Of a stretch of 64,000 nucleotides of DNA, positions 1-8,776 are shown piece by piece; positions within the stretch are counted from its first letter, which is position 1; the number at the start of each line of letters is the position of its first letter. Location of the stretch: positions 42,501 to 106,500 of the forward strand of contig CACFQR010000002.1 in assembly GCA_902568465.1 (NCBI GenBank), in the 5' to 3' direction. The position numbers and the translations under genes were made by a program. Source of the stretch: an uncultured Pelagibacteraceae bacterium (GTDB lineage Bacteria > Pseudomonadota > Alphaproteobacteria > Pelagibacterales > Pelagibacteraceae). Below the pieces are notes generated by a model. The model saw nothing but the letters and a program-made list of their open reading frames with translations, had not been told where the DNA came from and did not search any database.

Positions 1-2
1 TT

Positions 3-305
3 ATGAAAGATAACCAAGACCATTTTAACGTATTAAGAAAAATTAATAATAAACCCCAGTCCTCACAGAGAGAACTCGCAGAGGAGCTAGGATTTAGTTT
101 AGGTAAATTAAACTATTGTTTGAAAGCTTTGCAAGAAAAGGGTTTAGTAAAAATTGAAAATTTTAAGAAAAATCCTAAAAAAATTAACTATATATATGTG
201 CTCACTCCCAGGGGTTTAGCTGAAAAGACCAAACTTACATTAAATTTTATGAAAAGAAAAATGACAGAGTACGAAGAACTAAAAAAAGAGATTGAAAAAA
301 GGTAG
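3..305 (+). CDS. MarR-family EPS-associated transcriptional regulator
   Basis: A 100-residue winged helix-turn-helix protein. Residues 19-54 hold the HTH (RELAEELGFSLGKLNYCLKA), residues 59-72 the wing ending in the MarR-like LTPRG turn, and residues 73-100 a lysine/glutamate-rich helix that could dimerise. The length and tail fit the short EPS-associated MarR regulators found at the head of exopolysaccharide clusters. The ATG lies two bases into the window, so the upstream promoter cannot be seen and a longer start outside the window cannot be excluded. It is four bases upstream of the NusG-like gene, which suggests the two regulators are co-transcribed. Confidence 0.85.
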   Translation: MKDNQDHFNVLRKINNKPQSSQRELAEELGFSLGKLNYCLKALQEKGLVKIENFKKNPKKINYIYVLTPRGLAEKTKLTLNFMKRKMTEYEELKKEIEKR

Positions 306-309
306 AGGT

Positions 310-810
310 ATGTGGGTAGTTGCAAAAATAAAGGCGCAAGAAATTAACATTTTTAAGAGAAAACTAGTTGAAAAATTAGGTAATGAAGTAAAATTTTACA
401 CTCCAAAAATTCAATATAATAAATATTTTAAAAGTAAAGTAAAAAAATTTGAAAAATTAATTTTAGAAAATTACGTATTTTGTCACCATGATGAATTTAA
501 AAAAATAAATACAATTGAAAAAGTAAAATTTTTAAGAGGTTTACAGTACTTTTTAAATGGTCACATTCTTAATCAAACCGAAATAGAAAATTTTATAAAT
601 TACTGCAAATCTTTTGAAAACAAAAATGGATATTTAATGCCTCTATTTTTTAAAAATGTCATTAAAACAAAGGCGCAGTTTATTACAGGCCCATTTACAA
701 ACATGATGTTTGAAATTATTGAGAGACAAAAAAACAAATTAAAAATTTTGATTGGAAATATTGTTACAACGATATCAGATAATAAAAATTATTTATATCG
801 TCCAGTTTAA
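310..810 (+). CDS. NusG/RfaH-like transcription antitermination protein
   Basis: A 166-residue two-domain NusG paralogue. The N-terminal NGN domain begins MWVVAKIKAQE, the usual NusG opening. A KOW-like C-terminal domain follows a GPF motif at residues 127-129. An in-frame ATG at 292 would add six residues, but the start at 310 is preferred because it gives the canonical NusG N-terminus and follows a GGTAGAGGT stretch. Specialised NusG paralogues (RfaH, UpxY, LoaP) load on RNA polymerase and suppress termination in long surface-polysaccharide operons. Its position before a roughly 59-kb run of same-strand sugar genes supports that role. The DNA target is unknown; the hairpin at 853-875 is a candidate. 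Confidence 0.8.
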   Translation: MWVVAKIKAQEINIFKRKLVEKLGNEVKFYTPKIQYNKYFKSKVKKFEKLILENYVFCHHDEFKKINTIEKVKFLRGLQYFLNGHILNQTEIENFINYCKSFENKNGYLMPLFFKNVIKTKAQFITGPFTNMMFEIIERQKNKLKILIGNIVTTISDNKNYLYRPV

Positions 811-852
811 AAATAAGTTAAATATGTTGCACAACGACTTAAAACTTAAAAA

Positions 853-875
853 AGTCAAAGTGCGGAGCTTTGACT
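853..875 (+). promoter_or_regulatory. 8-bp perfect hairpin, candidate ops-like recruitment site
   Basis: AGTCAAAG (853-860) and CTTTGACT (868-875) form a perfect inverted repeat around the 7-base G-rich loop TGCGGAG. There is no T-run after it, so it is not a normal intrinsic terminator. It lies in the only sizeable spacer downstream of the NusG-like gene and six bases before the first sugar gene. The GCGGAGC core resembles the GCGGTAGC of the enterobacterial ops element that recruits RfaH. That resemblance and the position are suggestive, not proof. AAGTC at 852-856 could also pair with GACTT at 836-840, giving a weaker alternative fold. Confidence 0.5.
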
Positions 876-881
876 AAATTT

Positions 882-1790
882 ATGAGATGTTTAATTACTG
901 GAGGGGCAGGATTTATTGGCAGTAATTTAGCTGATCAGTTAGTAAAATTAGGTCATAACGTTCATATACTTGATAATTTAAGCCTTGGTAAATTGTCAAA
1001 TTTAGAACAGATTCAAAATAAAATTCAGTTTAATAAAGTAAATATTTGCGAAAATGAAAAAGAACTAGAAAAATATTTTTCAAATATTGACTGGGTATTT
1101 CATTTGGCTGGATTAGTAAATACTGAAGAAAGTATTAGAAATCCAAAAGATTTTTTTAATACCAATGTGAACGGTACTAAAAATATTTTAAAAGCAGCCA
1201 AAAATGCAAATGTAAAAAAATTTATTTATTCTGCAAGCGCAAGTTGCTATGGAGAAGTTAAAAAATATCCAATTAACGAAAATGTTGAGACTGATCCAAA
1301 AAACCCATACGCAGAAACAAAACTAATAGGGGAGCAGCAGGTAATAAATTGGTCAAAAAATTTTAGTCTCCCTGCCGTATCACTTAGATTTTTTAACGTT
1401 TATGGTCCTAGATCAATATCTAAAAAAGGTTATGGTGCCGTATTTTCAATTTTTTTATCTCAAAAAATTTCTAAAGAACCACTTACAATTGTTGGCGACG
1501 GGAATCAAACAAGAGATTTTGTTTATGTAAATGATGTAGTAGAAGCAATGATTTCAGCAGCTAAAAGTAAACGAGAGTCGTCTATATATAATGTTGGAAC
1601 TGGAAAAGAAGTAACCATAAATAAAATTGCAAATATTATTGGCGGAAAAAAGGTTTTTTTACCAAAAAGGCCTCAAGAAATAGAAAGATCAGTTGCTGAT
1701 ATTTCCAAAATTAAATCGGAATTAGACTGGAAACCAAAAATTCAAATAGAAGAGGGACTTAAAATTTTATTAAACAATATCAACACTTAA
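882..1790 (+). CDS. NAD-dependent sugar epimerase/dehydratase (UDP-glucose 4-epimerase-like)
   Basis: An extended short-chain dehydrogenase of 302 residues acting on a nucleotide sugar. It has the Rossmann GGAGFIG at residues 7-13, a serine-rich SASAS segment before CYG and the catalytic Tyr143-x3-Lys147 (YAETK). An in-frame TTG at 870 lies inside the hairpin. The ATG at 882 is preferred because it places the glycine motif at the usual distance from the N-terminus and follows TTT, as many starts here do. It opens the sugar-gene run. The exact substrate cannot be read from sequence; a 4-epimerase is the commonest role of this group. Confidence 0.85.
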   Translation: MRCLITGGAGFIGSNLADQLVKLGHNVHILDNLSLGKLSNLEQIQNKIQFNKVNICENEKELEKYFSNIDWVFHLAGLVNTEESIRNPKDFFNTNVNGTKNILKAAKNANVKKFIYSASASCYGEVKKYPINENVETDPKNPYAETKLIGEQQVINWSKNFSLPAVSLRFFNVYGPRSISKKGYGAVFSIFLSQKISKEPLTIVGDGNQTRDFVYVNDVVEAMISAAKSKRESSIYNVGTGKEVTINKIANIIGGKKVFLPKRPQEIERSVADISKIKSELDWKPKIQIEEGLKILLNNINT

Positions 1791-1792
1791 AA

Positions 1793-3311
1793 ATGCAAAA
1801 TAAAATCAAATCTATAGAAAAGTTAAAAAAAATAGCTCTAAAAGAAAAAAAAACAAGGAAAAAAAATTATTCTTTGTCACGGAACATTTGATTTGTTGCA
1901 TATTGGCCATATTAAACATTTTAAAGAAGCAAAATCATTAGGAGATAAACTTTTTGTAACTATAACATCAGATAAATTCGTAAACAAAGGACCTCAAAGA
2001 CCTGCGTTTAACGAAAAACATAGATTGGAATCTATTGCCTCTTTAAGTTTTGTTGACTATGTGGCTTTAAGTGATCAAAAGACTTCAATTGAAGTAATTA
2101 AAAATCTTAAACCAAATATTTATTGCAAGGGACCAGATTACAAAAATCACAAAAAGGATATCACTGGTGAAATCATAAATGAAATAAAGGAAGTAAAAAA
2201 AAATGGGGGGAAAATACACTATACAAATGATTTAACTTTTAGCTCTAGTAAGCTAATAAACTCTTACGGAAAAAATCAATCTTTCAATCAGAAAAAAATA
2301 ATAAATAATGTAAAAAAGAAATATAACTTCTCTGAAATTATAAAATTGATTGAAAAATTTAAAAAGATAAAAGTTTTAGTTATTGGTGAAGTAATAATAG
2401 ATCAATATGTTTTTTGTGAAGCTATGGGTAAATCTGGCAAAGAACCTATGTTAGCTTTAAAAGATATAAGAAGTGAACAATATTTAGGAGGCTCCGGGGC
2501 AATATGCAGACATCTTTCTGAGTTTTGCAATAAAATTTCGCTTTTAACAATGGTCGGTGAGAAGGGTGAGTTCGTAAATTATATTAGAAAAAATTTATCA
2601 AAAAATGTTAATTTTAAATACATTAAAAAGAAAAAATCTCCCACAATAATTAAAAAAAGATTTTTAGATTATATTAACTATAACAAAGTGTTAGGTGTTT
2701 ATTCTATTAATGATGACCCTTTAGTTGATAGTGATGAAAAAAAATTCAATAAATTACTCAAAAAAGAAATATCAAATCATGATTTAATAATTATCTCCGA
2801 TTATGGACACGGTATGATTTCTAATAAAAGCGCTAAAATAATTTCTAAAAGTTCCAAATATCTTGCTCTAAATGCACAAATTAATGCAGCTAATATTGGA
2901 CATCATAGTATGAGAAATTATAAAAATATGGATTGTGTAATTGTTAATGAAGGTGAACTTAGACATGAAATGAGAGATAAAAATAACCAGATTGAAGTGT
3001 TAATGAAAAAATTTTCATTACAACAAAAGGTTCAAAATTTGGTAGTTACGAGAGGTGTTGAAGGAGCGCTGCTTTATAACAAAAAAAAATTTATAGAGTG
3101 TGGTGCATTCGCTGAAACTGCAGTTGATAAAATTGGAGCAGGTGACGCAATGCTTTCTATAATTTCTCTATTTTTCAAATGTGGATTAACAAGAGAATTA
3201 TCGTTACTGGCCGGCTCTCTTGCAGCAGCACAATCTGCGCGAACAATAGGAAATAAAGAAGCTGTTAGTAAAGAAAAAATTTTTAAATCACTAGAGCATT
3301 TACTTAAGTAG
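1793..3311 (+). CDS. Nucleotidyltransferase-PfkB kinase fusion (HldE-like, reversed domain order), frameshifted near N-terminus
   Basis: The downstream frame encodes a cytidylyltransferase-like domain with HGTFD and HIGH motifs, then a PfkB sugar-kinase domain ending with the GAGD signature. HldE of E. coli has the kinase first; here the order is reversed. The likely product activates a heptose-like or other sugar by 7-phosphorylation and adenylyl or cytidylyl transfer. The natural ATG at 1793 is in another frame. Removing one A from the A8 run at 1859-1866 joins MQNKIKSIEKL to KKIILCHGTFDLLHIGH and gives 505 residues. Without that correction the HGTFD half of the active site has no start codon. 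It may be a sequencing error, real damage or a slippage-rescued gene. Confidence 0.75.
1859..1866 (+). repeat. A8 homopolymer at a frame break
   Basis: Eight A's between AACAAGG and TTATTC. Reading frames on either side of this run match one protein if one A is removed. A nine-A run at 1845-1853 is an alternative site, but correcting there changes the residues between the two runs without improving the match. Confidence 0.6.
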
Positions 3312-3342
3312 GTTTCTCACATTCTAAAAAATTAAATTGAGC

Positions 3343-4294
3343 ATGAAACACATTTTAATCACTGGAGGCTGCGGTTATACGGGCACCTTATTAACGAATG
3401 ATTTACTTAACTCAGGAAATAAAGTTACTGTAATAGATACTCAATGGTTTGGGAACTACTTAAAGCCGAGAAGTAATTTAAATATTATAAAGTTAGACAT
3501 TAGAAACTATAACAAAATACCTTTTAAGAATGTTGATGTAGTTATTCATTTAGCAAATATTGCAAACGATCCAGGCGTTGAGCTTGATCCTAAATTATCT
3601 TGGGAGGTGAATGTAGTAGCAACACAAAAACTCATTGAAAATTCAGTAAAAAATAAAGTGAAAAAATTTATTTTTGCTAGTTCAGGCAGTGTTTACGGTA
3701 TTAAAAAAGAGAAAAAAAGTAACAGAAGACCTACCTTTAGTTCCAATATCTACTTACAATATTACAAAAATGATAGCTGAGAGAGTAATTAAAAGTTACG
3801 AAAAGAAAATTTCAATTTACTGCATTAGACCTGCAACAGTATGTGGATATTCACCAAGAATGAGATTAGACGTAAGCGTCAATATGCTAACTTTTCAAGC
3901 CTTAAAAAATAGATCAATAACTGTACATGGTGGAAAACAAATAAGACCAAATATACATATAAAAGATTTAATTAATGTATATAAATTTTTTGTTAACAAA
4001 TCAGGAATTAAATCTGGAATGTATAATGCTGGTTTTGAAAATTTGAAAATTATTGATATTGCTAAAAAAATTTCAAAAATTATTCCATCAAAAATTATTA
4101 TAAAAAAAAACAATGATCCAAGATCGTATAGACAAAACTCAGATAAACTTTTATCAACTGGTTTTAAAAAAAAATTTAATGTTTCTGATGCCATTTATGA
4201 ACTTAAGGAAATGTTTGAAAGAAAAAAAATTAAAGAATCCGACAGGTGTTACACCGTAAAATGGATGAAAAAAATAAACTTAAAAAAAATTTAA
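3343..4294 (+). pseudogene. NAD-dependent sugar epimerase, broken by a +1 frameshift
   Basis: The first frame (ATG 3343, GGCGYTG Rossmann motif, FASSGSVYG serine motif) runs off the family alignment after residue ~125 and stops at 3780. The next frame supplies the rest: EKKVTEDLPLVPISTYNITK with the YNITK Tyr-x3-Lys pair, a substrate-binding segment and a normal C-terminus to 4294. Removing one A from the A7 run at 3712-3718 fuses them into 316 residues, the normal length for an extended SDR. As written, the first fragment lacks the catalytic Tyr/Lys and the second lacks NAD binding, so neither should work. It sits between the kinase fusion and a sugar aminotransferase. Confidence 0.75.
3712..3718 (+). 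repeat. A7 homopolymer at a frame break
   Basis: Seven A's in GAGAAAAAAAGTAAC. The frame before it gives the epimerase N-terminal half and the frame after it gives the C-terminal half; six A's would restore EKKVTED in one frame. Confidence 0.6.
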
Positions 4295-4303
4295 TTAAAT
4301 TTT

Positions 4304-5464
4304 ATGAAAAAAAATTATAAAAAACACAACTTTTACCCATCAGAATACAAAAAAAATTCTAAATTTAAAATTAACCATAGTTATTTGATAGAGCAATTTT
4401 CAGACTATACAAAAATTTTTAAAGAAATTGAAAAAGTTGTTGTCAGAGGAGATTATACACTTGGACAAATTGTTGATACTTGTGAAAAGAATTTTTCAAA
4501 AAGAACTGGCGCCAAGTTTGGAATTAGTGTTGGCAATGGGACAGATGCTTTATTTTTGGCTCTAAAAGCTTTAAATATTGGAAAGGGTGACGAAGTAATT
4601 ACCACACCTTATACATTTATTGCTACCGTTGGTTCTATTGTTACTGCTGGAGCCAAACCTGTTTTTGTAGATGTTAAAGATGATTATAATATAGATGAAA
4701 ATAAGATTGAAAGTAAAATTACTAAAAATACAAAAGCTATTATGCCCGTACATTGGAGCGGTAGAATTTGTGAACTTGGTAAAATAAAATCAATAGCAAA
4801 CAAATATAATTTAAAAATAATTCAAGACTCTTGTCACGCTATTGATGCAAAATTTAGAAATAAACATCCAGTGCATTTCGGAGACGTTTGTACTTATAGC
4901 ATGCATCCATTAAAAAATTTAAATATATGGGGAGACGGTGGATTTATAATTACCCAGAACGCTCAATTAGCAAAAAAATTATATTTAATTAGAAATCATG
5001 GCTTAGAAAGCAGAGATAAATGTGTAGTTTTTGGTTATAATTCACGTTTGGATTCTATCCAAGCAGCCGTAGCAACCTATAAAATGAAAAATAAACTAAA
5101 TAATATTACTAAAAAAAGAATTAAAAATGCTCGCACGTTAGATAGATTATTAAAAACAAATCCACATATTAAAACTGTAAAAAGATTAAATTATTTGAAA
5201 GAAGTTTTTCACTTATACCAAATAAATGTTGAAAGAAGAGATGAGTTACAAAAATACTTGCTTCAGCATAATATTGATGCAAAGGTACATTATCCAAGAC
5301 CTATACATCTTCAGCCTGCAGCAAAAAATCTTAATTATAAAAAAGGAGATTTTCCTAATGCAGAAAGAATAGCTAATTCAACTCTGTCTCTACCGGTTCA
5401 TGAATTTATTAAAGAAAAGCACCTAAAATACATGGCTTCTTTAATTAATAAATTTTATAGATGA
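4304..5464 (+). CDS. DegT/DnrJ/EryC1-family PLP sugar aminotransferase
   Basis: A 386-residue aminotransferase that should transfer an amino group, usually from glutamate, to a keto-sugar nucleotide or related ketose. It shows GNGTDAL at 78-84, the PYTFIAT loop near 102, Asp175 for the PLP ring nitrogen and the internal-aldimine Lys204 in the HPLKNL motif followed by GDGG. Length and motifs are normal, so it looks active. The stop overlaps the next start by four bases (ATGA), coupling it to the split transketolase. That suggests the aminated product or its precursor is a transketolase substrate or product, which is inference. Confidence 0.88.
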   Translation: MKKNYKKHNFYPSEYKKNSKFKINHSYLIEQFSDYTKIFKEIEKVVVRGDYTLGQIVDTCEKNFSKRTGAKFGISVGNGTDALFLALKALNIGKGDEVITTPYTFIATVGSIVTAGAKPVFVDVKDDYNIDENKIESKITKNTKAIMPVHWSGRICELGKIKSIANKYNLKIIQDSCHAIDAKFRNKHPVHFGDVCTYSMHPLKNLNIWGDGGFIITQNAQLAKKLYLIRNHGLESRDKCVVFGYNSRLDSIQAAVATYKMKNKLNNITKKRIKNARTLDRLLKTNPHIKTVKRLNYLKEVFHLYQINVERRDELQKYLLQHNIDAKVHYPRPIHLQPAAKNLNYKKGDFPNAERIANSTLSLPVHEFIKEKHLKYMASLINKFYR

Positions 5465-6258
5465 AAACCCAAAAAATTGCTGCGCTCTTAAGACTCAATG
5501 CTATTGAGATGTCACATAACGCAAAAGCTGCACATTTAGCATCGTCACTATCTTGCATCGATATCTTAACAGTGCTTTATGAAAAAATTTTAAAAATAAA
5601 TCCTAAAAGACCAAATGAACAGCACAGAGATCGTTTTATATTGAGCAAGGGTCACGCAGCGACTTCTCTTTATGCAATACTTGCATATAGGGGTTTTTTT
5701 AAAAAAAACTATTTAAAAACTTATGGAAAAAAAGGGTCTTTGCTAGAGGAACACCCAACACCTAAACTAAATGGGGTAGAAGCAGCCACTGGCTCACTAG
5801 GACACGGTCTTTCAGTAGGATGTGGAATTGCTCTTTCAGCCAAAATATCATCCAAGAAATTTAAAACAGTTGTTTTAATGGGTGACGGAGAATGTAACGA
5901 GGGTGCAGTTTGGGAAGCTGCGTTATTTGCATCCTCAAAAAAATTAAATAACCTTTATGCTATTGTTGATTTTAATAATTGGCAAGGCATTGGTCGTACG
6001 AAAGATATTCTGCAGCTTCATCCTTTTAAAAAAAAATGGGAAAGTTTTGGTTGGAAAGTTATAGAAATAAATGGACACGATCATAAAAAAATTGAAAAAG
6101 TTTTTAAGAATAAAAAAACAAATAAACCAATTTTAATTATAGCTAAAACTATTAAAGGAAGAGGGGTGTCATTTATGGAAGATGACAATAATTGGCATTA
6201 TCGTGTACCGAGTAAGTCTGATTTAATTAAAGCTAAAAGAGAATTAGGCATAAAATGA
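5461..6258 (+). CDS. Transketolase, N-terminal (thiamine-diphosphate) subunit
   Basis: This 265-residue protein matches the N-terminal third of transketolase. It has the SKGHAATS loop with His65, GSLGHGLS at 111-118 and the GDGE...N Mg-thiamine-diphosphate motif at 141-144 with Asn172/Asn173. The second half is a separate gene that overlaps by four bases, so the active enzyme is probably an alpha2beta2 complex. Split transketolases in sugar clusters move two-carbon ketol units on non-central-metabolism substrates. The acceptor here is not known. Confidence 0.9.
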   Translation: MKTQKIAALLRLNAIEMSHNAKAAHLASSLSCIDILTVLYEKILKINPKRPNEQHRDRFILSKGHAATSLYAILAYRGFFKKNYLKTYGKKGSLLEEHPTPKLNGVEAATGSLGHGLSVGCGIALSAKISSKKFKTVVLMGDGECNEGAVWEAALFASSKKLNNLYAIVDFNNWQGIGRTKDILQLHPFKKKWESFGWKVIEINGHDHKKIEKVFKNKKTNKPILIIAKTIKGRGVSFMEDDNNWHYRVPSKSDLIKAKRELGIK

Positions 6259-7169
6259 GAAATGCTTTTGCAAAAGCAATAACCAATTTAGCACAAAAAA
6301 ATAAAAAAATTGTTCTTTTATCGGGAGATATAGGAAATAAATTATTTATTAATTATAGAAAACTACAGCCAAAAAGATTTTTTAATTGTGGAATTGCCGA
6401 AGCTTCAATGACAGGAGTAGCTTCAGGATTAGCAGCAAGTGGTTTTCAGCCAGTTACTTACACTATAACACCTTTTAATACTGTAAGATGTCTAGAACAA
6501 ATACGACTCGATATTTGTTATCCAAATCTTCCAGTTATTATTGTTGGAACCGGCGCTGGATTATCTTATGCAAACTTAGGAGCAACTCACCACTCAATGG
6601 AAGATATTGCTGTTTTAAGAACTTTACCAAATATGAATATTGTATGCCCCTCTGATCCAGTAGAAGTAGAGCTGGCATTAAAGGAAGCTTTGCGTATTAA
6701 AAAACCAACTTATATACGTTTAGGAAAAAAAGGTGAACCAATTCTAAACAAAAATAATAGTAAATTTAAGATTGGAAAAGGAATTTTTTTAAAAAGAGGA
6801 AAAGATATTGCGTTAATAAGCGTTGGGAATGTATTACCAGTTGTTTTAGAAGCAGAAAAAATTTTTAGTGAAAAAAAAATATCTACAAGTGTTATTAATT
6901 TACATACAGTAAAACCAATCGACGAACATTTGTTAAAAAAGATTTTTATTGAATATAAAAAAATTATAGTTGTAGAAGAACATGGTCTAGCTGGTGGTGT
7001 TGGTAGTGCAATTTTAGAGTGGGGGAATAAAAATAAATTAAACTTACAAAAGCTTATTTGTTTAGGGGCGCCAGATAAGTTTTTAACTTCTTGCGGAAAT
7101 CAAAATGAAGCGAGACATTCAATAGGTTTAACAGCAAAAGAAATATTTAATAAGTTTAAGAAACACTAG
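6255..7169 (+). CDS. Transketolase, C-terminal (pyrimidine-binding) subunit
   Basis: This 304-residue partner carries the pyrimidine-binding domain, with the catalytic glutamate in NCGIAEASM (Glu49) and the C-terminal transketolase domain containing VVEEHGLAGGVGS. It starts within the stop of the N-terminal subunit (ATGA overlap), so translation is probably coupled and subunits are made in equal amounts. With the aminotransferase upstream and the phosphatase and kinase downstream, it forms a compact block that could build an unusual sugar from phosphorylated intermediates. Confidence 0.9.
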   Translation: MRNAFAKAITNLAQKNKKIVLLSGDIGNKLFINYRKLQPKRFFNCGIAEASMTGVASGLAASGFQPVTYTITPFNTVRCLEQIRLDICYPNLPVIIVGTGAGLSYANLGATHHSMEDIAVLRTLPNMNIVCPSDPVEVELALKEALRIKKPTYIRLGKKGEPILNKNNSKFKIGKGIFLKRGKDIALISVGNVLPVVLEAEKIFSEKKISTSVINLHTVKPIDEHLLKKIFIEYKKIIVVEEHGLAGGVGSAILEWGNKNKLNLQKLICLGAPDKFLTSCGNQNEARHSIGLTAKEIFNKFKKH

Positions 7170-7172
7170 TAA

Positions 7173-7757
7173 ATGGTTATAGGTTTCGATTTTGATAATA
7201 CGATTGTAAATTATGATAAAGTTTTTTTTTATTCAGCTTTTAAGAAAAATTATGTTCCAAAAACAATCTCAAAAAATAAATCGGCTGTAAAAAAGTACCT
7301 CTTTAAAAGAGGTGAATTGCAAAAATGGAGAATGTTACAATCAGAAGTTTACAGTAATGATATTTTAATGGCAAAGCCTTATAAAGGTTTTTTAAAAGTC
7401 ATAAAGAAGTTGGTTAACAATAAAATTAAAATCAAAGTAGTCAGCCATAAAACTATAAATCCATACTATGGAAAAAAGGTAAATTTGCATAAAATTTCAA
7501 GGAAATGGCTAAATAAAAATTTAACAAACTTTTATAGAAGAAAAGTAAAAGTTTATTTTGAAGAAACAGAAAAAAAAAAAATCTTACGTATTAAAAAACT
7601 TGGCTGCAACTATTTTGTGGATGACCTAGAAAATATTTTAAGCAAGTTACCAAAAAACATTGTAAAAATACTATTTTCACCAAACAAAAAAACCAATAAT
7701 AAAAAAAATTTTTTAGTAATAAATTCATGGAATGAACTTACTAAAAACTTAAATTAA
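7173..7757 (+). CDS. HAD-superfamily hydrolase, probable sugar phosphatase
   Basis: A 194-residue protein opening with the HAD motif I, DFDNT (Asp6 nucleophile, Asp8 acid/base). A VVSHKT segment fits motif II and a VDDLEN segment near residue 150 fits the acidic motif IV. It lacks a large cap domain and signal peptide, so it is likely a small cytoplasmic phosphatase. Three bases separate it from the transketolase gene and none from the kinase that follows. A role removing phosphate from the transketolase product or a later intermediate is plausible but unproved. Confidence 0.7.
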   Translation: MVIGFDFDNTIVNYDKVFFYSAFKKNYVPKTISKNKSAVKKYLFKRGELQKWRMLQSEVYSNDILMAKPYKGFLKVIKKLVNNKIKIKVVSHKTINPYYGKKVNLHKISRKWLNKNLTNFYRRKVKVYFEETEKKKILRIKKLGCNYFVDDLENILSKLPKNIVKILFSPNKKTNNKKNFLVINSWNELTKNLN

Positions 7758-8759
7758 ATGAGAGAATTATTATTTAAAAAGACTAAAAGTATACTGGCTA
7801 AAAATAATATTTTTAAAGCAAATCAATTTATTAGATTTCCAACAGGCAGAAATAATCAAGTATGGAAAATTTCTAACACTGAAAATCATTGGATAATTAA
7901 AATTTACCCCAAATTCAAAAATAATTATAATTTAAGACTTTTGAAAGAATTTAAATTCTTGAAAATTTTAGAGGAGCAAGGAATTTTTTGTGTACCCAAA
8001 TCAATCGACTTTGATAAAAAAAGAAACTTAGCTTTATATACTTATATACCTGGGAAAAGGGTTAATAAGATTAATGATAACTACATTGATCAAATATTAA
8101 ATTTTATTTATAAAATCAATAAATCTAAAAATACAAAAAAATTTAAAAATTTACCAAAAGCATCAGATTCATGTTTTAGTTTAAAACAGCATATTTTTTG
8201 TGTGCAGAGAAGAATAAATGAATTTAAAAATCTAAAACCAAAAAATTATTTGGAACAACAGGTTTATCTTTTTTTTAAAAATAAAATTTTTCCAGAATGG
8301 GAAAATAAAAAAAGAGAAATAGAGAATAATTTTACTGTAAAGGAAATAAATAAAAAATTTAATAAAAATGAATTAATTGTCTCACCATCTGATTTTGGTT
8401 TTCATAATATAATTGAAAAAAATAAAAAACTTTTTTTCGTAGATTTTGAGTATGCGGGTTGGGATGATCCAGCTAAATTAATATGCGATTTTATATGCCA
8501 GCCAGATTACAAGGTTGAAAAAAAATATTGGAACAAATTTATGCATGGATTATCTACAACACTTCCAAAAAACAACGAAATAGTAAAGAGAGTGAAAAAT
8601 GTGCTTCCACTTCACAGAGTAAAGTGGTGTTGTGTGTTGTTAAACGAATTTATAAAAAAAAATAAAACTAGAAGAAAACATGCAGGCTTTTTATCAAATT
8701 TTGTATTACAAAATCAGCTGCTTAAGTCCAAGAATTATTTTAGAGTAAATTTAGGTTAA
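7758..8759 (+). CDS. Choline-kinase/aminoglycoside-phosphotransferase-like kinase
   Basis: A 333-residue protein kinase-fold enzyme. It has an N-terminal nucleotide lobe with WIIKIYP (Lys48), the catalytic loop SPSDFGFHN (Asp212, Asn217) and the metal-binding DFEYAGWDDP (Asp229) typical of choline kinase, LicA and APH proteins. It should phosphorylate a small hydroxylated or amino compound. It begins directly after the phosphatase stop. In Gram-negative surface clusters such kinases prepare choline, ethanolamine or sugar phosphates; no LicC partner of clear identity is adjacent, so the substrate is open. Confidence 0.75.
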   Translation: MRELLFKKTKSILAKNNIFKANQFIRFPTGRNNQVWKISNTENHWIIKIYPKFKNNYNLRLLKEFKFLKILEEQGIFCVPKSIDFDKKRNLALYTYIPGKRVNKINDNYIDQILNFIYKINKSKNTKKFKNLPKASDSCFSLKQHIFCVQRRINEFKNLKPKNYLEQQVYLFFKNKIFPEWENKKREIENNFTVKEINKKFNKNELIVSPSDFGFHNIIEKNKKLFFVDFEYAGWDDPAKLICDFICQPDYKVEKKYWNKFMHGLSTTLPKNNEIVKRVKNVLPLHRVKWCCVLLNEFIKKNKTRRKHAGFLSNFVLQNQLLKSKNYFRVNLG

Positions 8760-8776
8760 CTTTATTTTTTATTAAT

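Noticed and set aside
827-832. TTGCAC as a -35 element for the first sugar gene
   Set aside because: No acceptable -10 hexamer lies 16-18 bases downstream.
2205-2210. A G6 run in the kinase fusion as a second contingency tract
   Set aside because: It is short, in frame (Gly-Gly) and without a frame break around it.
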